A stretch of 64,000 nt of DNA from Paenibacillus soyae (GCF_024623455.1 NZ_JANIPJ010000005.1:248001-312000), one strand, 5' to 3'; shown: positions 15,884 through 25,400, numbered from the stretch's first letter. Notes: generated by a model from the sequence alone, not told the origin. Made by a program: numbers and translations.

Positions 15884-17122
15884 TTAGTAAAGTTTCTTGG
15901 ATTTCACGCCGCCGGTTGGCAGAAGGTCCCGCGAACCCACGTCGATTACCTCGATGCCCGCCAGCAGTCCGTTCCGGATCATCATGCCGATATCCCCGAT
16001 CCGGCCCTCTACCTCCGCCCGAATCGCCGACAGCTTCTCGGCATCCAAGCCTTCTCCGGACAAATAAAGCGTCAGCTTGTTCTCGCGCACGCCGACGCGG
16101 AGCGAGACTCCCGGAGCATGGCGGCAGACAGCCTCCTCGATATCGTACAGGCTGATCTTCTCCCCATGCTTGAGCTCGTGCCCGATGCGCTTTGTCAAGC
16201 AGCGGAAGGTGTAAAGCCGCTTGCCGTCCTGCTCGATCACCCGAAAATCCCGCACGACATCGTACGTTACGTATCGGATGACGGGGAAGAGGCGGCGTCT
16301 AAGCGAAGTCAGGACAAGCACGCCTTCATCCGAAGCGAGAGCTTCGAATCGTTCGTCCACGCGTTCCGCGGGCAGCGATTCGCCGATAAGGCCTTCGGCG
16401 AGCACGTATCGGCCGAGTCCGTGATGATAGGCCGCGATGGCGCCGACCTCGATGGAACCGTACGTATCCAGAATGTCGCTTGCGGAGAGGCCGAACCTCG
16501 CGGCCATACGGGACTGCCATTCCAGAGATGCCAGCTCTCCGACTAAAATAATCTTCCGTATGCCGAATTTCTGCGGGGCGGGAGCGGCGTCCGCTATCGC
16601 CTCCAGGATCGAGGGCATCGTGTACAGCAGCTCGGGCTTGAACGAGGCGAGCCCCGCGACATGCTCTTCGATGGGCGCCGTGAATGGGATCGCCTCGCCC
16701 CGCGCGCCCATGTCGGCGAAGATGGAGAGAGCCGTGGAGGCCGCATGCCCCGTCCCCAGATCGGCCATCGCCCGCCCGATGCCGTGCCGCTCGCCGAGCC
16801 AGGCGAGATAGCTGTTCTTCTTGGCGGCGATATAGTCGGCGTCGTCTTCCTCGGAATAATAGATCGCTTTGCGTCTGCCCGTCGACGTGCCGGATGTCCG
16901 ATAGACGGACAGCCCGCTTCCTTCGCGAGGAGGCTGCGAGAAGTAATGACGCTCGAGCAGCTCCGCGCTTAGAAGCGGAAGACGCGGCAGCGGATCGGCG
17001 GGAGTAGCGGCGAGCTCGGCACAAGGGAGTCCCGCGTCCGTCAATAGCTGCCGATACCAGGGATGAAGGCCGGCTATCGTTTGAACATGCTCCCGAAGCT
17101 CCGCGATTTCCGGTTTCCTCAT
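15884..17122 (-). CDS. Acyl-adenylate ligase (phenylacetate-CoA ligase/PaaK-like)
   Basis: 412 residues, first gene of the diaminopropionate module. It has the adenylation P-loop YRTSGTSTGRRKA at about 76-88, the central block ILDTYGSIEVGAIA, and a C-terminal subdomain ending DLLPTGGVKSKKLY whose penultimate Lys region is expected to act in adenylation. PaaK-like enzymes activate a carboxylic acid as acyl-AMP and pass it to CoA or an amine. In this context it may join an acid to diaminopropionate. ATG 17122 follows GAGGGGGAA; an in-frame ATG 36 bp upstream lacks a site. The acid cannot be predicted. Confidence 0.75.
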   Translation of the reverse strand: MRKPEIAELREHVQTIAGLHPWYRQLLTDAGLPCAELAATPADPLPRLPLLSAELLERHYFSQPPREGSGLSVYRTSGTSTGRRKAIYYSEEDDADYIAAKKNSYLAWLGERHGIGRAMADLGTGHAASTALSIFADMGARGEAIPFTAPIEEHVAGLASFKPELLYTMPSILEAIADAAPAPQKFGIRKIILVGELASLEWQSRMAARFGLSASDILDTYGSIEVGAIAAYHHGLGRYVLAEGLIGESLPAERVDERFEALASDEGVLVLTSLRRRLFPVIRYVTYDVVRDFRVIEQDGKRLYTFRCLTKRIGHELKHGEKISLYDIEEAVCRHAPGVSLRVGVRENKLTLYLSGEGLDAEKLSAIRAEVEGRIGDIGMMIRNGLLAGIEVIDVGSRDLLPTGGVKSKKLY

Positions 17123-17347
17123 GACGAATTCCCCCTCGTTAAACGTCCAATGCTCCATTACTTAAGCATATGTTCCGGGGAGGCATTGGTTCGGAGATGA
17201 CGACAGAGGCCTAAGGCGAAATTCCGTTTTTTTCGTATAGTAATAATAGAACGAATTTGTTAGAGACAAGAGTCTATCGATAGGTTGAGGGACACGATTA
17301 TTCCCGCCCGGATTCTGCGGGGCGAGAAGGGAGTTCGGTGAAGGACG

Positions 17348-18157
17348 ATGCCTAAGCTTGAGGTGAAAGCTAGCAGGAAAGGTTATCGGATTTCCGATAA
17401 ATGGGCCAAAACGAGAGTCATGTTAAGAGACGCGGGACTGCGGCCGCATATCCCGGAGACGAAGAGGTTCGGACGAGCGACGCTCCGCAGCATGCTGGAC
17501 CGTTACCGGATGGTTTACGTGAAGCCTACTCACGGCTCGCTCGGCCAAGGCGTGATGCGAGTAGAGAAGGAAGACGGAGGAGGGTACGGCTATCAGCTTG
17601 CGGGGAAGAGGAGGTCCTTCGCCGGATTCGACGCGTTGTACCGGGCGATCGTCAAGGATAAGCGGAGTAAAAGCTATCTCGTGCAAAAGGGCGTCCATGC
17701 GCTCCAATACGAGGGGAGAGCCTACGATCTGCGGCTTGTCGTCCAGAGGGCGCCATACGGGGGCTTCGAGGCGACGGGCACGGTCGCGAGAGTGGCCTCC
17801 CCCGGCAAAATCGTAACGAACGGCAGCCAAGGAGGGACGATTCTGACGGCGGAGCAGGTGCTTGCCCCCTACATGAGCCCGATGAATAGAAATCGGCTGC
17901 TTAAGCAGCTGGACGGGATCGGAGTCGCGACGATTAAGCGCCTTCGCCGGCGCTATCCGAAGATGCTCGAGATCGGGCTTGATATCGCGGTCGACCGTAA
18001 CTTGAAGCCGTGGATACTCGAAGTGAATACGACGCCGGATCATTGCCCGTTCGCGATTCTGCAGGATCAGACGATGATCCGCAGGATTATCCATTACGGA
18101 AGAGGCTATGGCCGCACGTATACTCTGAACTGCAACAAAGCGAGAACCGTGCTATAA
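17348..18157 (+). CDS. YheC/YheD-type ATP-grasp spore coat-associated protein
   Basis: 269 residues of the YheC/D family. An ATP-grasp core is visible: YVKPTHGSLGQGVMRV (ATP-binding Lys and Gly-rich loop), YLVQKGV, and the metal-binding end LEIGLDIAVDRNLKPWILEVNTTPDH. B. subtilis YheC and YheD are made during sporulation and YheD localises to the forespore coat; their substrate is unknown. Divergent from the diaminopropionate module and followed by a terminator, so it is probably its own unit. Because it is an ATP-grasp enzyme next to an amino-acid module, a role as amide ligase there cannot be excluded, but the YheC/D signature makes a spore role more likely. Confidence 0.8.
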   Translation: MPKLEVKASRKGYRISDKWAKTRVMLRDAGLRPHIPETKRFGRATLRSMLDRYRMVYVKPTHGSLGQGVMRVEKEDGGGYGYQLAGKRRSFAGFDALYRAIVKDKRSKSYLVQKGVHALQYEGRAYDLRLVVQRAPYGGFEATGTVARVASPGKIVTNGSQGGTILTAEQVLAPYMSPMNRNRLLKQLDGIGVATIKRLRRRYPKMLEIGLDIAVDRNLKPWILEVNTTPDHCPFAILQDQTMIRRIIHYGRGYGRTYTLNCNKARTVL

Positions 18158-18177
18158 GTTTATGTCATACAAGTGAG

Positions 18178-18222
18178 AAGGACGGAGCTCCATGCCCACA
18201 GGCAAGGTGCTCCGTCCTTTAC
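18178..18222. terminator. Bidirectional terminator between yheC/D-like gene and SLH gene
   Basis: AAGGACGGAGC (18178-18188) pairs with GCTCCGTCCTT (18209-18219), followed by T-rich sequence on the plus strand. Confidence 0.75.
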
Positions 18223-18234
18223 GTTTTAGATGGA

Positions 18235-19482
18235 TTATTTTTTGGCCGCAATCGAGAAAATAACCTGCTTCTGCTTCTCGTCGATCAGCATGCTGACGGA
18301 ATCGGTGCCGATCAGCGCATACGTCTGTGTGACGGCTTCGCCTTTCTCCACTTTGGCGCATACGTCGCTGAACAGCTGCTTGAACGCGATCGCGTTGTAG
18401 CCGAACAGTCCGTTGGCGAATTGCTCGACAACCTCTTTGTTGCGGGCGAGCGAGCCTTCGCGCAGACGCATCGTAATGCCGTATGTATTGTACTCAGGGT
18501 CGAGCCAGATGGACGCCTCTTCGCTTACTGCAGTCATTCCCGCCTTTTGGTTCCGTACACTCTCTTTCTCCGTTTGATCCTTGTAGAGCCGCAGCGTTGT
18601 GCCGAACAGATCTTGATTCGTGCCGCGAAGGGCCGCCGCGATCAGGAGAGACTCGTACGCGTCCCACATCCGTTTGTCGGGGAAGACGACGATTTTGGTT
18701 CCGCCTCCTTCGGTTGGGACGATTCTCTCCAGCTTGTCCGGGGATACCAGGATCGTTTTGCGCTTCGTTTTATCGGTCAGTCTTTCTAGAATAATAAGGG
18801 CCTGCGCGCGAGTGACCTTCTGGCCCACGCCAAAAAATCCATTCGGATGACCTTCCATGATGCCTTTGACAAGAGCCTCGGCGATGAAGCGCTGCTCGCG
18901 TTCCGACGCGCTCGTAATGTCGCCGTAAGCCTGAGCCATCTTCTGTCCGAAGTTGCCGTCCTCGAGAAATTCCGTTTCCTGCAGCGTGTAATAGATGACC
19001 TCCGCCACGTTCTCGCGCGTCATGTCGGCTTGAAAGTCGACGTAACGGTCCTTGTTCAGGAAGTGGAGGTCGCTGGCGATATCGATAAATTCCTTGGCCC
19101 AATAACCGGTGGCGCTGGGCTTGAAGGTGAAGTAGCGGTAGTCCTGCTTCAGAATCGCTTGGTTCTCCAGGCTAAGCGAGCTCACAAAGGCGGCGTACCA
19201 GCTGCGGGACCCGTTCGGATGCAGTTCCGAATAGGACAAAATAAGCATCTTGACGAATTGGTCGACCTTCACCGGCTCCTCCGGCCGGAAAGTCCCATCC
19301 GAATAGCCCTCCAGTATGCCGCGTCCTACCATTTCGTTGATCGTGGGCTCCGCCCAATGGTTTTTCGTATCGCTAAAAATGGACACCGTTGCCGCCGCAT
19401 CCGCGCGCTCGATCGCCGACGGCGGCTGAATTGTTGCAAGCGTTATCACAAATCCTGTTAGAAGTAGCGCCAAACGTCTCAT
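18235..19482 (-). CDS. S-layer homology (SLH) domain surface protein
   Basis: 415 residues. Signal peptide at the N-terminus (MRRLALLLTGFVITLATIQ, cleavage probably near residue 30), then three SLH-like repeats: about 33-80 (FSDTKNHWAEPTINEMVGRG), about 105-155 (GYWAKEFIDIASDLHFL) and about 170-225 (YGDITSASEREQRFIAEALV ending in KVTRAQALIILERL). SLH triplets bind pyruvylated wall polymer and hold proteins on the cell surface. The C-terminal 190 residues match no domain I recognise. GGGAGG lies 11 bp before the ATG. Single-gene unit. Confidence 0.85.
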   Translation of the reverse strand: MRRLALLLTGFVITLATIQPPSAIERADAAATVSIFSDTKNHWAEPTINEMVGRGILEGYSDGTFRPEEPVKVDQFVKMLILSYSELHPNGSRSWYAAFVSSLSLENQAILKQDYRYFTFKPSATGYWAKEFIDIASDLHFLNKDRYVDFQADMTRENVAEVIYYTLQETEFLEDGNFGQKMAQAYGDITSASEREQRFIAEALVKGIMEGHPNGFFGVGQKVTRAQALIILERLTDKTKRKTILVSPDKLERIVPTEGGGTKIVVFPDKRMWDAYESLLIAAALRGTNQDLFGTTLRLYKDQTEKESVRNQKAGMTAVSEEASIWLDPEYNTYGITMRLREGSLARNKEVVEQFANGLFGYNAIAFKQLFSDVCAKVEKGEAVTQTYALIGTDSVSMLIDEKQKQVIFSIAAKK

Positions 19483-19837
19483 GAATAGGAAATCCTCCCG
19501 ATTTTACGATATTTTCCGACATTCTTTAGATAACCACATCCGCTCACCATTGAGAATGGGCTGGACGGCGCATCCTCGGACACGCACAAAGAACTAAGGG
19601 GGGGAGCGTTGCAGCTTCTGAATAGGGAAAATGATGGGAGGTAATCCCTATGCATGCGCGGGAAGGCGTGATTCAAAAGGCTGAAGGATGCAAGGCAGAG
19701 CTCGGTTGTTGTTGCAGAGCGTGTGGGGGTATTGGTGCGATTGGCGCAGAGACACTTCAGTCTTTTAACAGGATTAAAAGCAGCTTACGGAACGGAGCGA
19801 CGTTATTCATCGGAGAATGGGGGATTGGGGGTGACTA

Positions 19838-19975
19838 GCGGAACTGAGCGCTCTTATTCCCTTCATTTTGAACAAAATGATCATTAAAATAGGTGAATAA
19901 CGGCGCTCAGTTCCCTTACCCGTTGTAAAAATGAGAATTTACCCGAGATAAGGTCGCTCAGTACCGCTAGCGGCG
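19838..19975. repeat. Family-2 palindromic intergenic repeats; rest of the gap empty
   Basis: CGGAACTGAGCGCTCTTATT and its inverted partner AATAACGGCGCTCAGTTCC are separated by an AT-rich centre containing CATTTTGAACAAAATG; a third degraded arm, ATAAGGTCGCTCAGTACC, lies near 19953. The same family is at 45606-45805. The rest of the 19483-20003 gap shows no convincing gene; a 62-codon frame at 19650 lacks a ribosome-binding site and family features. Confidence 0.7.
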
Positions 19976-20003
19976 TGAGATGGCATTGGGGTAAGTTAAT
20001 AAA

Positions 20004-20046
20004 TGAAAAAAGGCACAACCTCCACATTAATGGGGCTGCACCTTTT
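20004..20046 (-). terminator. Terminator of ytxJ
   Basis: Read on the minus strand, GGTGCAGCC pairs with GGTTGTGCC (nine pairs counting G-U) around a short AT loop, then a run of six T. The wobble pairs only work on the minus strand, so it ends ytxJ. Confidence 0.7.
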
Positions 20047-20115
20047 CTTCATTCAAGCTCAATAGCCGCCGGTTATGCCGGGGGCTTCCTCGCTCGACCA
20101 GGCTTGTCTCTCGGA

Positions 20116-20454
20116 CTAGTCCAGAACCGCGCTGATATGAGCTTTCGTAACCGACCAATGGGAGGCTGTCCACACCTTCGCTTTGTTGTCGATGTAGATG
20201 ATTTGCGGCGATTCGTGCTTCACGCCCGTATCCTCCGCGATCTTGTTCGAGACAGGGCGGGATTCGATCACCTTCACGAGCAGATAATCGACGTTGTCCT
20301 TCGGATTGCCGCCGAGGTAGTTGTTGAATTCTCCATGGGCGTTGGCGCTGACGGGGCAGGTCGTGCTGTGCTTGAACAGAACGACGGGACGTTCGGTGGA
20401 TTGCTGGAACGCCGTTTCCCATTCCTCAATCGTCGTAATTTCTTTGTATGTCAT
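20116..20454 (-). CDS. ytxJ: Bacillithiol-system redox protein YtxJ (monothiol bacilliredoxin family)
   Basis: 112 residues, thioredoxin-like fold. The single-Cys motif KHSTTCPVSA (Cys near 33) and VKHESPQIIYI match YtxJ proteins, which are thought to act in reduction of bacillithiol-protein mixed disulfides. AAGGAG precedes the ATG by about 9 bp, and a promoter with -10 TATAAT (minus strand, 20489-20494) lies upstream. Its presence implies the host makes bacillithiol. Divergent from the TetR gene. Confidence 0.85.
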   Translation of the reverse strand: MTYKEITTIEEWETAFQQSTERPVVLFKHSTTCPVSANAHGEFNNYLGGNPKDNVDYLLVKVIESRPVSNKIAEDTGVKHESPQIIYIDNKAKVWTASHWSVTKAHISAVLD

Positions 20455-20587
20455 GCGGGATCACTCCTTCTCGGATTCGTTACGTTTTATTATACCGCTT
20501 GTCGGCCGGCAAAGTCATCTCACAAGAAAAACGATGAGGCTGTTGCGTCATGCCGGGATATCTGTTAATATAGCTACATAAACGAAT

Positions 20588-20618
20588 TGACCGAAAATGA
20601 AATTTAGTCAGTTGGTCA
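20588..20618 (+). promoter_or_regulatory. Operator-like element 1 of the TetR/YhgE pair
   Basis: 31-bp element starting TGACCG and ending GTCAGTTGGTCA. The outer TGACC/GGTCA form an inverted repeat. It shares TGACCG at the start and GTCAGTT-N-GTCA at the end, with the same 31-bp length, with the element at 21249-21279. It lies 26 bp before the tetR start. Confidence 0.65.
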
Positions 20619-20644
20619 ACACGAAAGATAAGGGAGGTTCTTCC

Positions 20645-21220
20645 ATGGCCATAGACCGGAGACAACAAATCATCGACGCGGCGGCCAAAAGCTTCTCTTT
20701 GTTCGGCTATAAAGCAACGACGATGGACGGCGTCGCCAAAATCGCGAATGTCGGCAAGGGAACGATCTATACGTTTTTTACGAACAAAGAAGAGCTCTTC
20801 CAGGAAATCATGAACCGGATGATCGGCGAAATGAAGAAGGTGGCCGAGCGGGCCATCGACCCGAATAGACGGTTCTTCGATAATTTGTACGCGGCGCTGG
20901 AGCTCCTGCTCGATTTCCGGGAGGAGCACGAGCTGGCGCTGAAGCTGTCGCAGGAGATGCGGGAGATCGGCACGCCGATGGCGCTCGAGGGACTGCAGCA
21001 GCTGGAGCGGGCGGTCGTCGGATATATCGCGGTGCAGGTGAAGTGCGCGGTCGACAAGGGCGAGATTAAGCCATGCGAGCCGGAGATGACGGCTTTCGTA
21101 ATGCTTAAGCTTTACATGGCGCTGACGGTCGATTGGACGAAGACGCATGAGCCGCTCGAGAAGGAGCAGGTGGCGAAGCAGCTGCGGATTTATTTGGAGC
21201 AAGGACTGGCGCCGGCATAA
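20645..21220 (+). CDS. TetR-family transcriptional regulator (YhgD-like)
   Basis: 191 residues. N-terminal helix-turn-helix QIIDAAAKSFSLFGYKATTMDGVAKIANVGKGTIYTFFTNK is typical of TetR, and the helical C-terminal half would bind an effector. ATG 20645 follows GGGAGG by 7 bp. It precedes yhgE, as the TetR gene yhgD does in B. subtilis, and both genes have the same 31-bp operator-like element upstream, so it probably represses itself and yhgE. The effector is unknown; such pairs often respond to membrane-active or hydrophobic compounds. Confidence 0.88.
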   Translation: MAIDRRQQIIDAAAKSFSLFGYKATTMDGVAKIANVGKGTIYTFFTNKEELFQEIMNRMIGEMKKVAERAIDPNRRFFDNLYAALELLLDFREEHELALKLSQEMREIGTPMALEGLQQLERAVVGYIAVQVKCAVDKGEIKPCEPEMTAFVMLKLYMALTVDWTKTHEPLEKEQVAKQLRIYLEQGLAPA

Positions 21221-21248
21221 AGCGGGATGCCTTTTTTTTGAACGAGAA

Positions 21249-21279
21249 TGACCGTTTGGAGGAAATGGTCAGTTCGTCA
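21249..21279 (+). promoter_or_regulatory. Operator-like element 2 of the TetR/YhgE pair
   Basis: 31-bp element TGACCG...GGTCAGTTCGTCA, the same length and ends as the site before tetR, 28 bp before the yhgE start. Confidence 0.65.
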
Positions 21280-21307
21280 TACTAGCATCTAGAAGGAGAG
21301 AATGATC

Positions 21308-23329
21308 ATGAAGCTGAAAGGAATGAAGCAGTTCGGGCGCGAGCTGTCCGCTATTGCGCGTAACAAAAAGGTGCTCATCCCGGTCATCGGCGTGCTGACG
21401 ATTCCCGTCATGTATTCGGCGATGTTCCTGGGAGCGTTCTGGGATCCGTACGGCAAGCTGGAGGAGCTGCCCGTCGCTGTCGTCAATTCGGATGCGGGGA
21501 CGGAGTTTCAAGGCGAGCCGCTGCATATCGGGCAGGATTTCGTGGAACAGCTAAAGGAAGATCCGAAGTTTAACTTCGCATTTGTGACGGAACAAGAAGC
21601 GCAGCAAGGCATGAAGGATAACCTCTATTATATGGCGATCGAAATTCCGGAGGACTTCTCGGCGAAGACGGCATCGCTCACGTCGGAGCATCCGGAGAAG
21701 GCGACGCTGGAATTCCTGCCGAACAAAAGCTCGAACTTCCTGGCCTCCCAAATCGGGAACAATGCTGTTGAGCAGATGAAAAGCCTGCTGAACCAAGAAG
21801 TGACCGAAGCGTACACCCGCACCGTGTTCGAGAAGCTAGAAACGGCTGCGGACGGCATCGTGCAGGCTAGCGACGGAGCCGGTAAGATTGCAGATGGCGC
21901 GACCAAAGCAAAAGACGGCGCCGAGCTGCTGGAGCAAAACTTAAGCAAGCTGGCGATCGGAACCGCGAGCTTGCAGGATGGCGCATTGAAGCTCGATGCC
22001 GCGGGCGAACAGCTTCAAAGCGGCAGTGCCGAGCTGAAGAGCGGAGCGGAAAAGCTGGCAACCGGCATCGGCCAGCTGGCTAACGCGAGTAGCGGCTTAA
22101 CGGAAGGAGCAAGCGGTGCTTATGACGGCGCAACCAAGCTGTCCGGCGGCTTGGATGCATCCGCGGCCGGCACGGAGGAATTGAAGAACGGAGCCGCGAA
22201 GCTGGCGGCTGGTTTGGAAGCCATGGCTTCGCAAAATCCGGCCATGCTGGAAGATCCGCAGTTCAAAGCGCTGCTTGCGGCCGGTCAAGGCTTGGCGGCG
22301 GGGCTGGAGAAATCCGCAGCCGGGCAGCAAGAGCTGCTCGCCGGAGCCCAAAGCTTGGAGGGAGGGCTTGAGAAGCTGTCCGCCGGCACCGTCACGCTCG
22401 AATCGAAGCTGCAAGACGCGAAATCGGGAGCCGATACGCTGTCCGGCGGTTTGGATAAGCTGACAGCCGGGTCCGCCGAGCTTGCGGGCGGCCTTCATCA
22501 GCTGACTTCTTCCGTCCAGACGATGACGACGGGAGCCAAGCAGCTGGAGCAGGGCGCGACGGATATGACCAGCGGCTTGCTTGAGCTGGAGGATGGCACG
22601 CAGGAGCTGTCGTCCAAGCTGAGCGACGCATCCGGGGAGTCCTCCGAGCTGTCGCTTACGGATGATATGGTCGGCATGTTCGCCGAGCCGATCGAGCTGA
22701 ACGTCGCTCCGGTAACGGATGTCGAGAACTATGGAACGGGCCTTGCGCCGTATTTCTTGTCCCTCGGACTGTACGTCGGAGCAATGCTGTTGACCATTGT
22801 TTATTCCGTTAAGGAGCCGGCCGTCCGGCCGGAGAACGGTTGGAGCTGGTTCTGGAGCAAAGCGCTCACGCTGATGGCGATCGGAACGATCCAGGCGCTT
22901 ATCGCGGATGCCGCACTAATTTTCTTATTGAAGATGGACATTCAGAACATCCCACTGTTCATTCTGTTCTCGGTCGTAACGAGCATCACGTATATGATGA
23001 TCATTCATTTCCTTGTCGCGTCGATGGGCAACCCGGGCCGTTTCTTGGCCGTTATGCTGCTCATCCTGCAGCTGACTAGCTCGGCGGGCACGTTCCCTCG
23101 AGAGCTTATCCCGGGCTGGCTGCAGCATGTGTCGCCATGGCTGCCGATGACGTATTCGGTCGCGGGACTGAAAGACGTCATCTCGAGCGGCGATGTGGAT
23201 CGGATGTGGACCGATGTTGGTCTGCTGGCCGTTTATGGCGCTGCGTTCGCGGCACTATCGCTGACGTATTTCGTCATCTGCCATCGGAAAGCGCGCGGCG
23301 GCGAGAGCGACGAAATGGTCGTGGCTTAA
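21308..23329 (+). CDS. yhgE: YhgE/Pip family membrane protein
   Basis: 673 residues. One N-terminal transmembrane helix (VLIPVIGVLTIPVMYSAMFLG), the family block LPVAVVNSDAG, a long extracytoplasmic region with many 7-residue SGA..L..GL-type repeats forming a coiled coil (about 180-450), then five or six C-terminal transmembrane helices resembling ABC-2 permeases. Members include the lactococcal phage receptor Pip and exporters linked to type VII secretion or lipid transport. An ATG at 21302 lies too close to AAGGAG; 21308 gives 9-bp spacing. Controlled by the adjacent TetR gene by inference. Confidence 0.88.
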   Translation: MKLKGMKQFGRELSAIARNKKVLIPVIGVLTIPVMYSAMFLGAFWDPYGKLEELPVAVVNSDAGTEFQGEPLHIGQDFVEQLKEDPKFNFAFVTEQEAQQGMKDNLYYMAIEIPEDFSAKTASLTSEHPEKATLEFLPNKSSNFLASQIGNNAVEQMKSLLNQEVTEAYTRTVFEKLETAADGIVQASDGAGKIADGATKAKDGAELLEQNLSKLAIGTASLQDGALKLDAAGEQLQSGSAELKSGAEKLATGIGQLANASSGLTEGASGAYDGATKLSGGLDASAAGTEELKNGAAKLAAGLEAMASQNPAMLEDPQFKALLAAGQGLAAGLEKSAAGQQELLAGAQSLEGGLEKLSAGTVTLESKLQDAKSGADTLSGGLDKLTAGSAELAGGLHQLTSSVQTMTTGAKQLEQGATDMTSGLLELEDGTQELSSKLSDASGESSELSLTDDMVGMFAEPIELNVAPVTDVENYGTGLAPYFLSLGLYVGAMLLTIVYSVKEPAVRPENGWSWFWSKALTLMAIGTIQALIADAALIFLLKMDIQNIPLFILFSVVTSITYMMIIHFLVASMGNPGRFLAVMLLILQLTSSAGTFPRELIPGWLQHVSPWLPMTYSVAGLKDVISSGDVDRMWTDVGLLAVYGAAFAALSLTYFVICHRKARGGESDEMVVA

Positions 23330-23343
23330 CCAATAGACGAACT

Positions 23344-23372
23344 GAAGCGCCGCGATCCGCGGCGCTTCTTGT
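23344..23372 (+). terminator. Terminator after yhgE
   Basis: Perfect 11-bp stem GAAGCGCCGCG / CGCGGCGCTTC with 3-nt loop, then TTGTC. Confidence 0.75.
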
Positions 23373-23402
23373 CGTATACGGACTTAAGTCCCGAATTTTC
23401 TA

Positions 23403-23430
23403 TTGCCCTTTCTGGCGAATGCTGTATAAT
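23403..23430 (+). promoter_or_regulatory. Sigma-A promoter of the potABCD operon
   Basis: -35 TTGCCC (23403-23408), 16-bp spacer, -10 TATAAT (23425-23430), 40 bp ahead of the potA start. Confidence 0.7.
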
Positions 23431-23470
23431 CACTATGATTTCTTTAATTGTGGCGGAGGAGGAATGCCGG

Positions 23471-24592
23471 ATGCGCGAGAATACGATCATACGATTCGAG
23501 CAGGTGACGAAGCGATACGACGAGAGCGACCCCGCAGTGCTGAAGAACGTCAGCTTCGAAATCGAGCGGGGAAAATTCTATACGCTGCTGGGGCCATCGG
23601 GCTGCGGCAAAACGACGATATTAAGATTGATTGCGGGCTTTACGGAGCCTTCGCACGGCAATATTTATTTCAATGGGAAAATCATCAATAAGGTGCCGGC
23701 CAACGAGCGCCAAGTGAATACGGTGTTCCAGGATTACGCGCTCTTCCCGCATCTGAACGTGTTCGAGAACGTGGCATTCGGCCTTCGCATCAAAGGGCTC
23801 AAGAACGACGCGATATCCGCGAAAGTCACGGAAGCGCTGCGTTTCGTGAATCTCAGCGGCTATGAGAGCCGAGAAATAACGGAGATGTCCGGCGGCCAGC
23901 GGCAGCGTGTCGCCATTGCCCGCGCGATCGTGAACGAGCCGGAAATTTTGCTGCTGGACGAACCGTTGTCGGCGCTTGACCTGAAGCTGCGGACGGAGAT
24001 GCAGTATGAATTAAGGGAGCTGCAGCGCAGGCTCGGCATCACGTTTATATTCGTCACTCATGATCAAGAGGAAGCGCTGGCGATGTCGGACGAAATTTTT
24101 GTCCTGAACGAAGGCACGATCCAGCAGTCCGGCACGCCGACGGATATTTACGACGAGCCGATCAACCGGTTCGTGGCGGACTTCATCGGGGAATCGAACA
24201 TCGTGAAGGGCAGCATGCTCCGCGATTTCGAGGTGGAGTTCGCGGGACGCCGATTCGAGTGCGTGGACCAAGGCCTCAGCGAAGGCGAGACGGTCGACAT
24301 CGTCATCCGTCCGGAGGATCTCGAGATTACGGCCGCGGGAAGCGGGAAGCTGGAAGTGAAGGTCGATACGCAGCTGTTCCGGGGCGTGCATTACGAGATC
24401 AGCTGCTACGATGACGCGGGCAACGAATGGCTGGTCCACTCGACGCGCAAAGCCGCAGTGGGCGAACGCATCGGGCTGAGCTTCGAGCCGGAAGCGATTC
24501 ACGTCATGCGCCTCGGCGAGACGGAGGAAGAATTCGACAAGCGCCTCGAGTCCTACGAGGACGGCGGCAGCGAGGGCCACAATGGACGTTAG
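23471..24592 (+). CDS. potA: Spermidine/putrescine ABC transporter ATP-binding protein PotA
   Basis: 373 residues. Walker [10 protein letters not shown] at about 43-51, Q-loop FQDYALFPH, signature [10 protein letters not shown], Walker [14 protein letters not shown]-loop THDQEEA; the C-terminal TOBE region begins near 280. The ATPase drives polyamine import through PotBC. ATG 23471 follows GGAGGAGGA by 7 bp; a longer frame from 23369 would begin before the promoter -10 and is ruled out. It overlaps potB by 11 bp and heads the operon potA-potB-potC-potD. Confidence 0.92.
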   Translation: MRENTIIRFEQVTKRYDESDPAVLKNVSFEIERGKFYTLLGPSGCGKTTILRLIAGFTEPSHGNIYFNGKIINKVPANERQVNTVFQDYALFPHLNVFENVAFGLRIKGLKNDAISAKVTEALRFVNLSGYESREITEMSGGQRQRVAIARAIVNEPEILLLDEPLSALDLKLRTEMQYELRELQRRLGITFIFVTHDQEEALAMSDEIFVLNEGTIQQSGTPTDIYDEPINRFVADFIGESNIVKGSMLRDFEVEFAGRRFECVDQGLSEGETVDIVIRPEDLEITAAGSGKLEVKVDTQLFRGVHYEISCYDDAGNEWLVHSTRKAAVGERIGLSFEPEAIHVMRLGETEEEFDKRLESYEDGGSEGHNGR

Positions 24593-25400
24593 GGCTCGCA
24601 ATCTGTATCTGGTTCCTTATGTGCTATGGATCGTGCTGTTCGTCGCGGCGCCGATTCTGCTGATCGTCTATTATTCCTTCTTCAATGTGGAGGGCCAGTT
24701 CACGCTGGACAACTACGCGAAGTTTTTTACGCCGGTTTATCTCAAGATGACGCTCAGCTCCTTCTGGTACGCGTTCCTTATTACGCTGTTCTCGCTGCTC
24801 GTCGCTTACCCGACGGCTTATCTGCTGACGAAGACGAAGCACAAAGGGCTGTGGCTGCTGCTGATCATCCTGCCGAGCTGGATCAACCTGCTGCTGAAGG
24901 CGTACGCGTTCATCGGCCTGTTCGGCACGTACGGCTTCGTGAACGCGGTGCTCGAGCTGACGGGCATCGGAACGAAGCAAATTTTGTTCACCGACTTCAG
25001 CTTCGTGTTTGTGTCGGTTTATATTTTTATCCCGTTCATGATCCTGCCGATCTTCAACGCCCTGGAGAAAATGAACCCGACGCTCATCGACGCCGCGCGC
25101 GATCTCGGCGCTTCGCCGTGGATGACCTTCCGCCGCGTCGTGTTCCCGCTTACGATCGACGGCGTGAAGGCCGGCTGCATGGCGGTATTCATCCCGGCGC
25201 TGTCGCTGTTCATGATTACGCGGCTCATCGCGGGCAACCGGGTCATTACGCTCGGCACGGCGATCGAGCAGCATTTTCTCGTGACGCAGGACTGGGGGAT
25301 GGGCGCGACCATCGCGGTGTTCCTTATTATCGCCATGGCGCTCATCATGCTCCTGACCGGGAATCGAAAGCGAGGGTTGATCGACATTGTCAAACGGTAA
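24582..25400 (+). CDS. potB: Spermidine/putrescine ABC transporter permease PotB
   Basis: 272 residues, six transmembrane helices. The cytoplasmic coupling motif [25 protein letters not shown] (the EAA loop that docks on PotA) is at about 160-185. Order, size and overlap with both neighbours (11 bp with potA, 14 bp with potC) are as expected for a polyamine importer. Confidence 0.9.
   Translation: MDVRARNLYLVPYVLWIVLFVAAPILLIVYYSFFNVEGQFTLDNYAKFFTPVYLKMTLSSFWYAFLITLFSLLVAYPTAYLLTKTKHKGLWLLLIILPSWINLLLKAYAFIGLFGTYGFVNAVLELTGIGTKQILFTDFSFVFVSVYIFIPFMILPIFNALEKMNPTLIDAARDLGASPWMTFRRVVFPLTIDGVKAGCMAVFIPALSLFMITRLIAGNRVITLGTAIEQHFLVTQDWGMGATIAVFLIIAMALIMLLTGNRKRGLIDIVKR

Noticed and set aside
15386..16546. 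386-codon open frame on the plus strand opposite the diaminopropionate module
   Set aside because: Covers two well-supported minus-strand genes and has no ribosome-binding site or family features.
19650..19838. 62-codon frame with several Cys
   Set aside because: No convincing ribosome-binding site match to family, and it runs into the repeat region; not supported as a gene.
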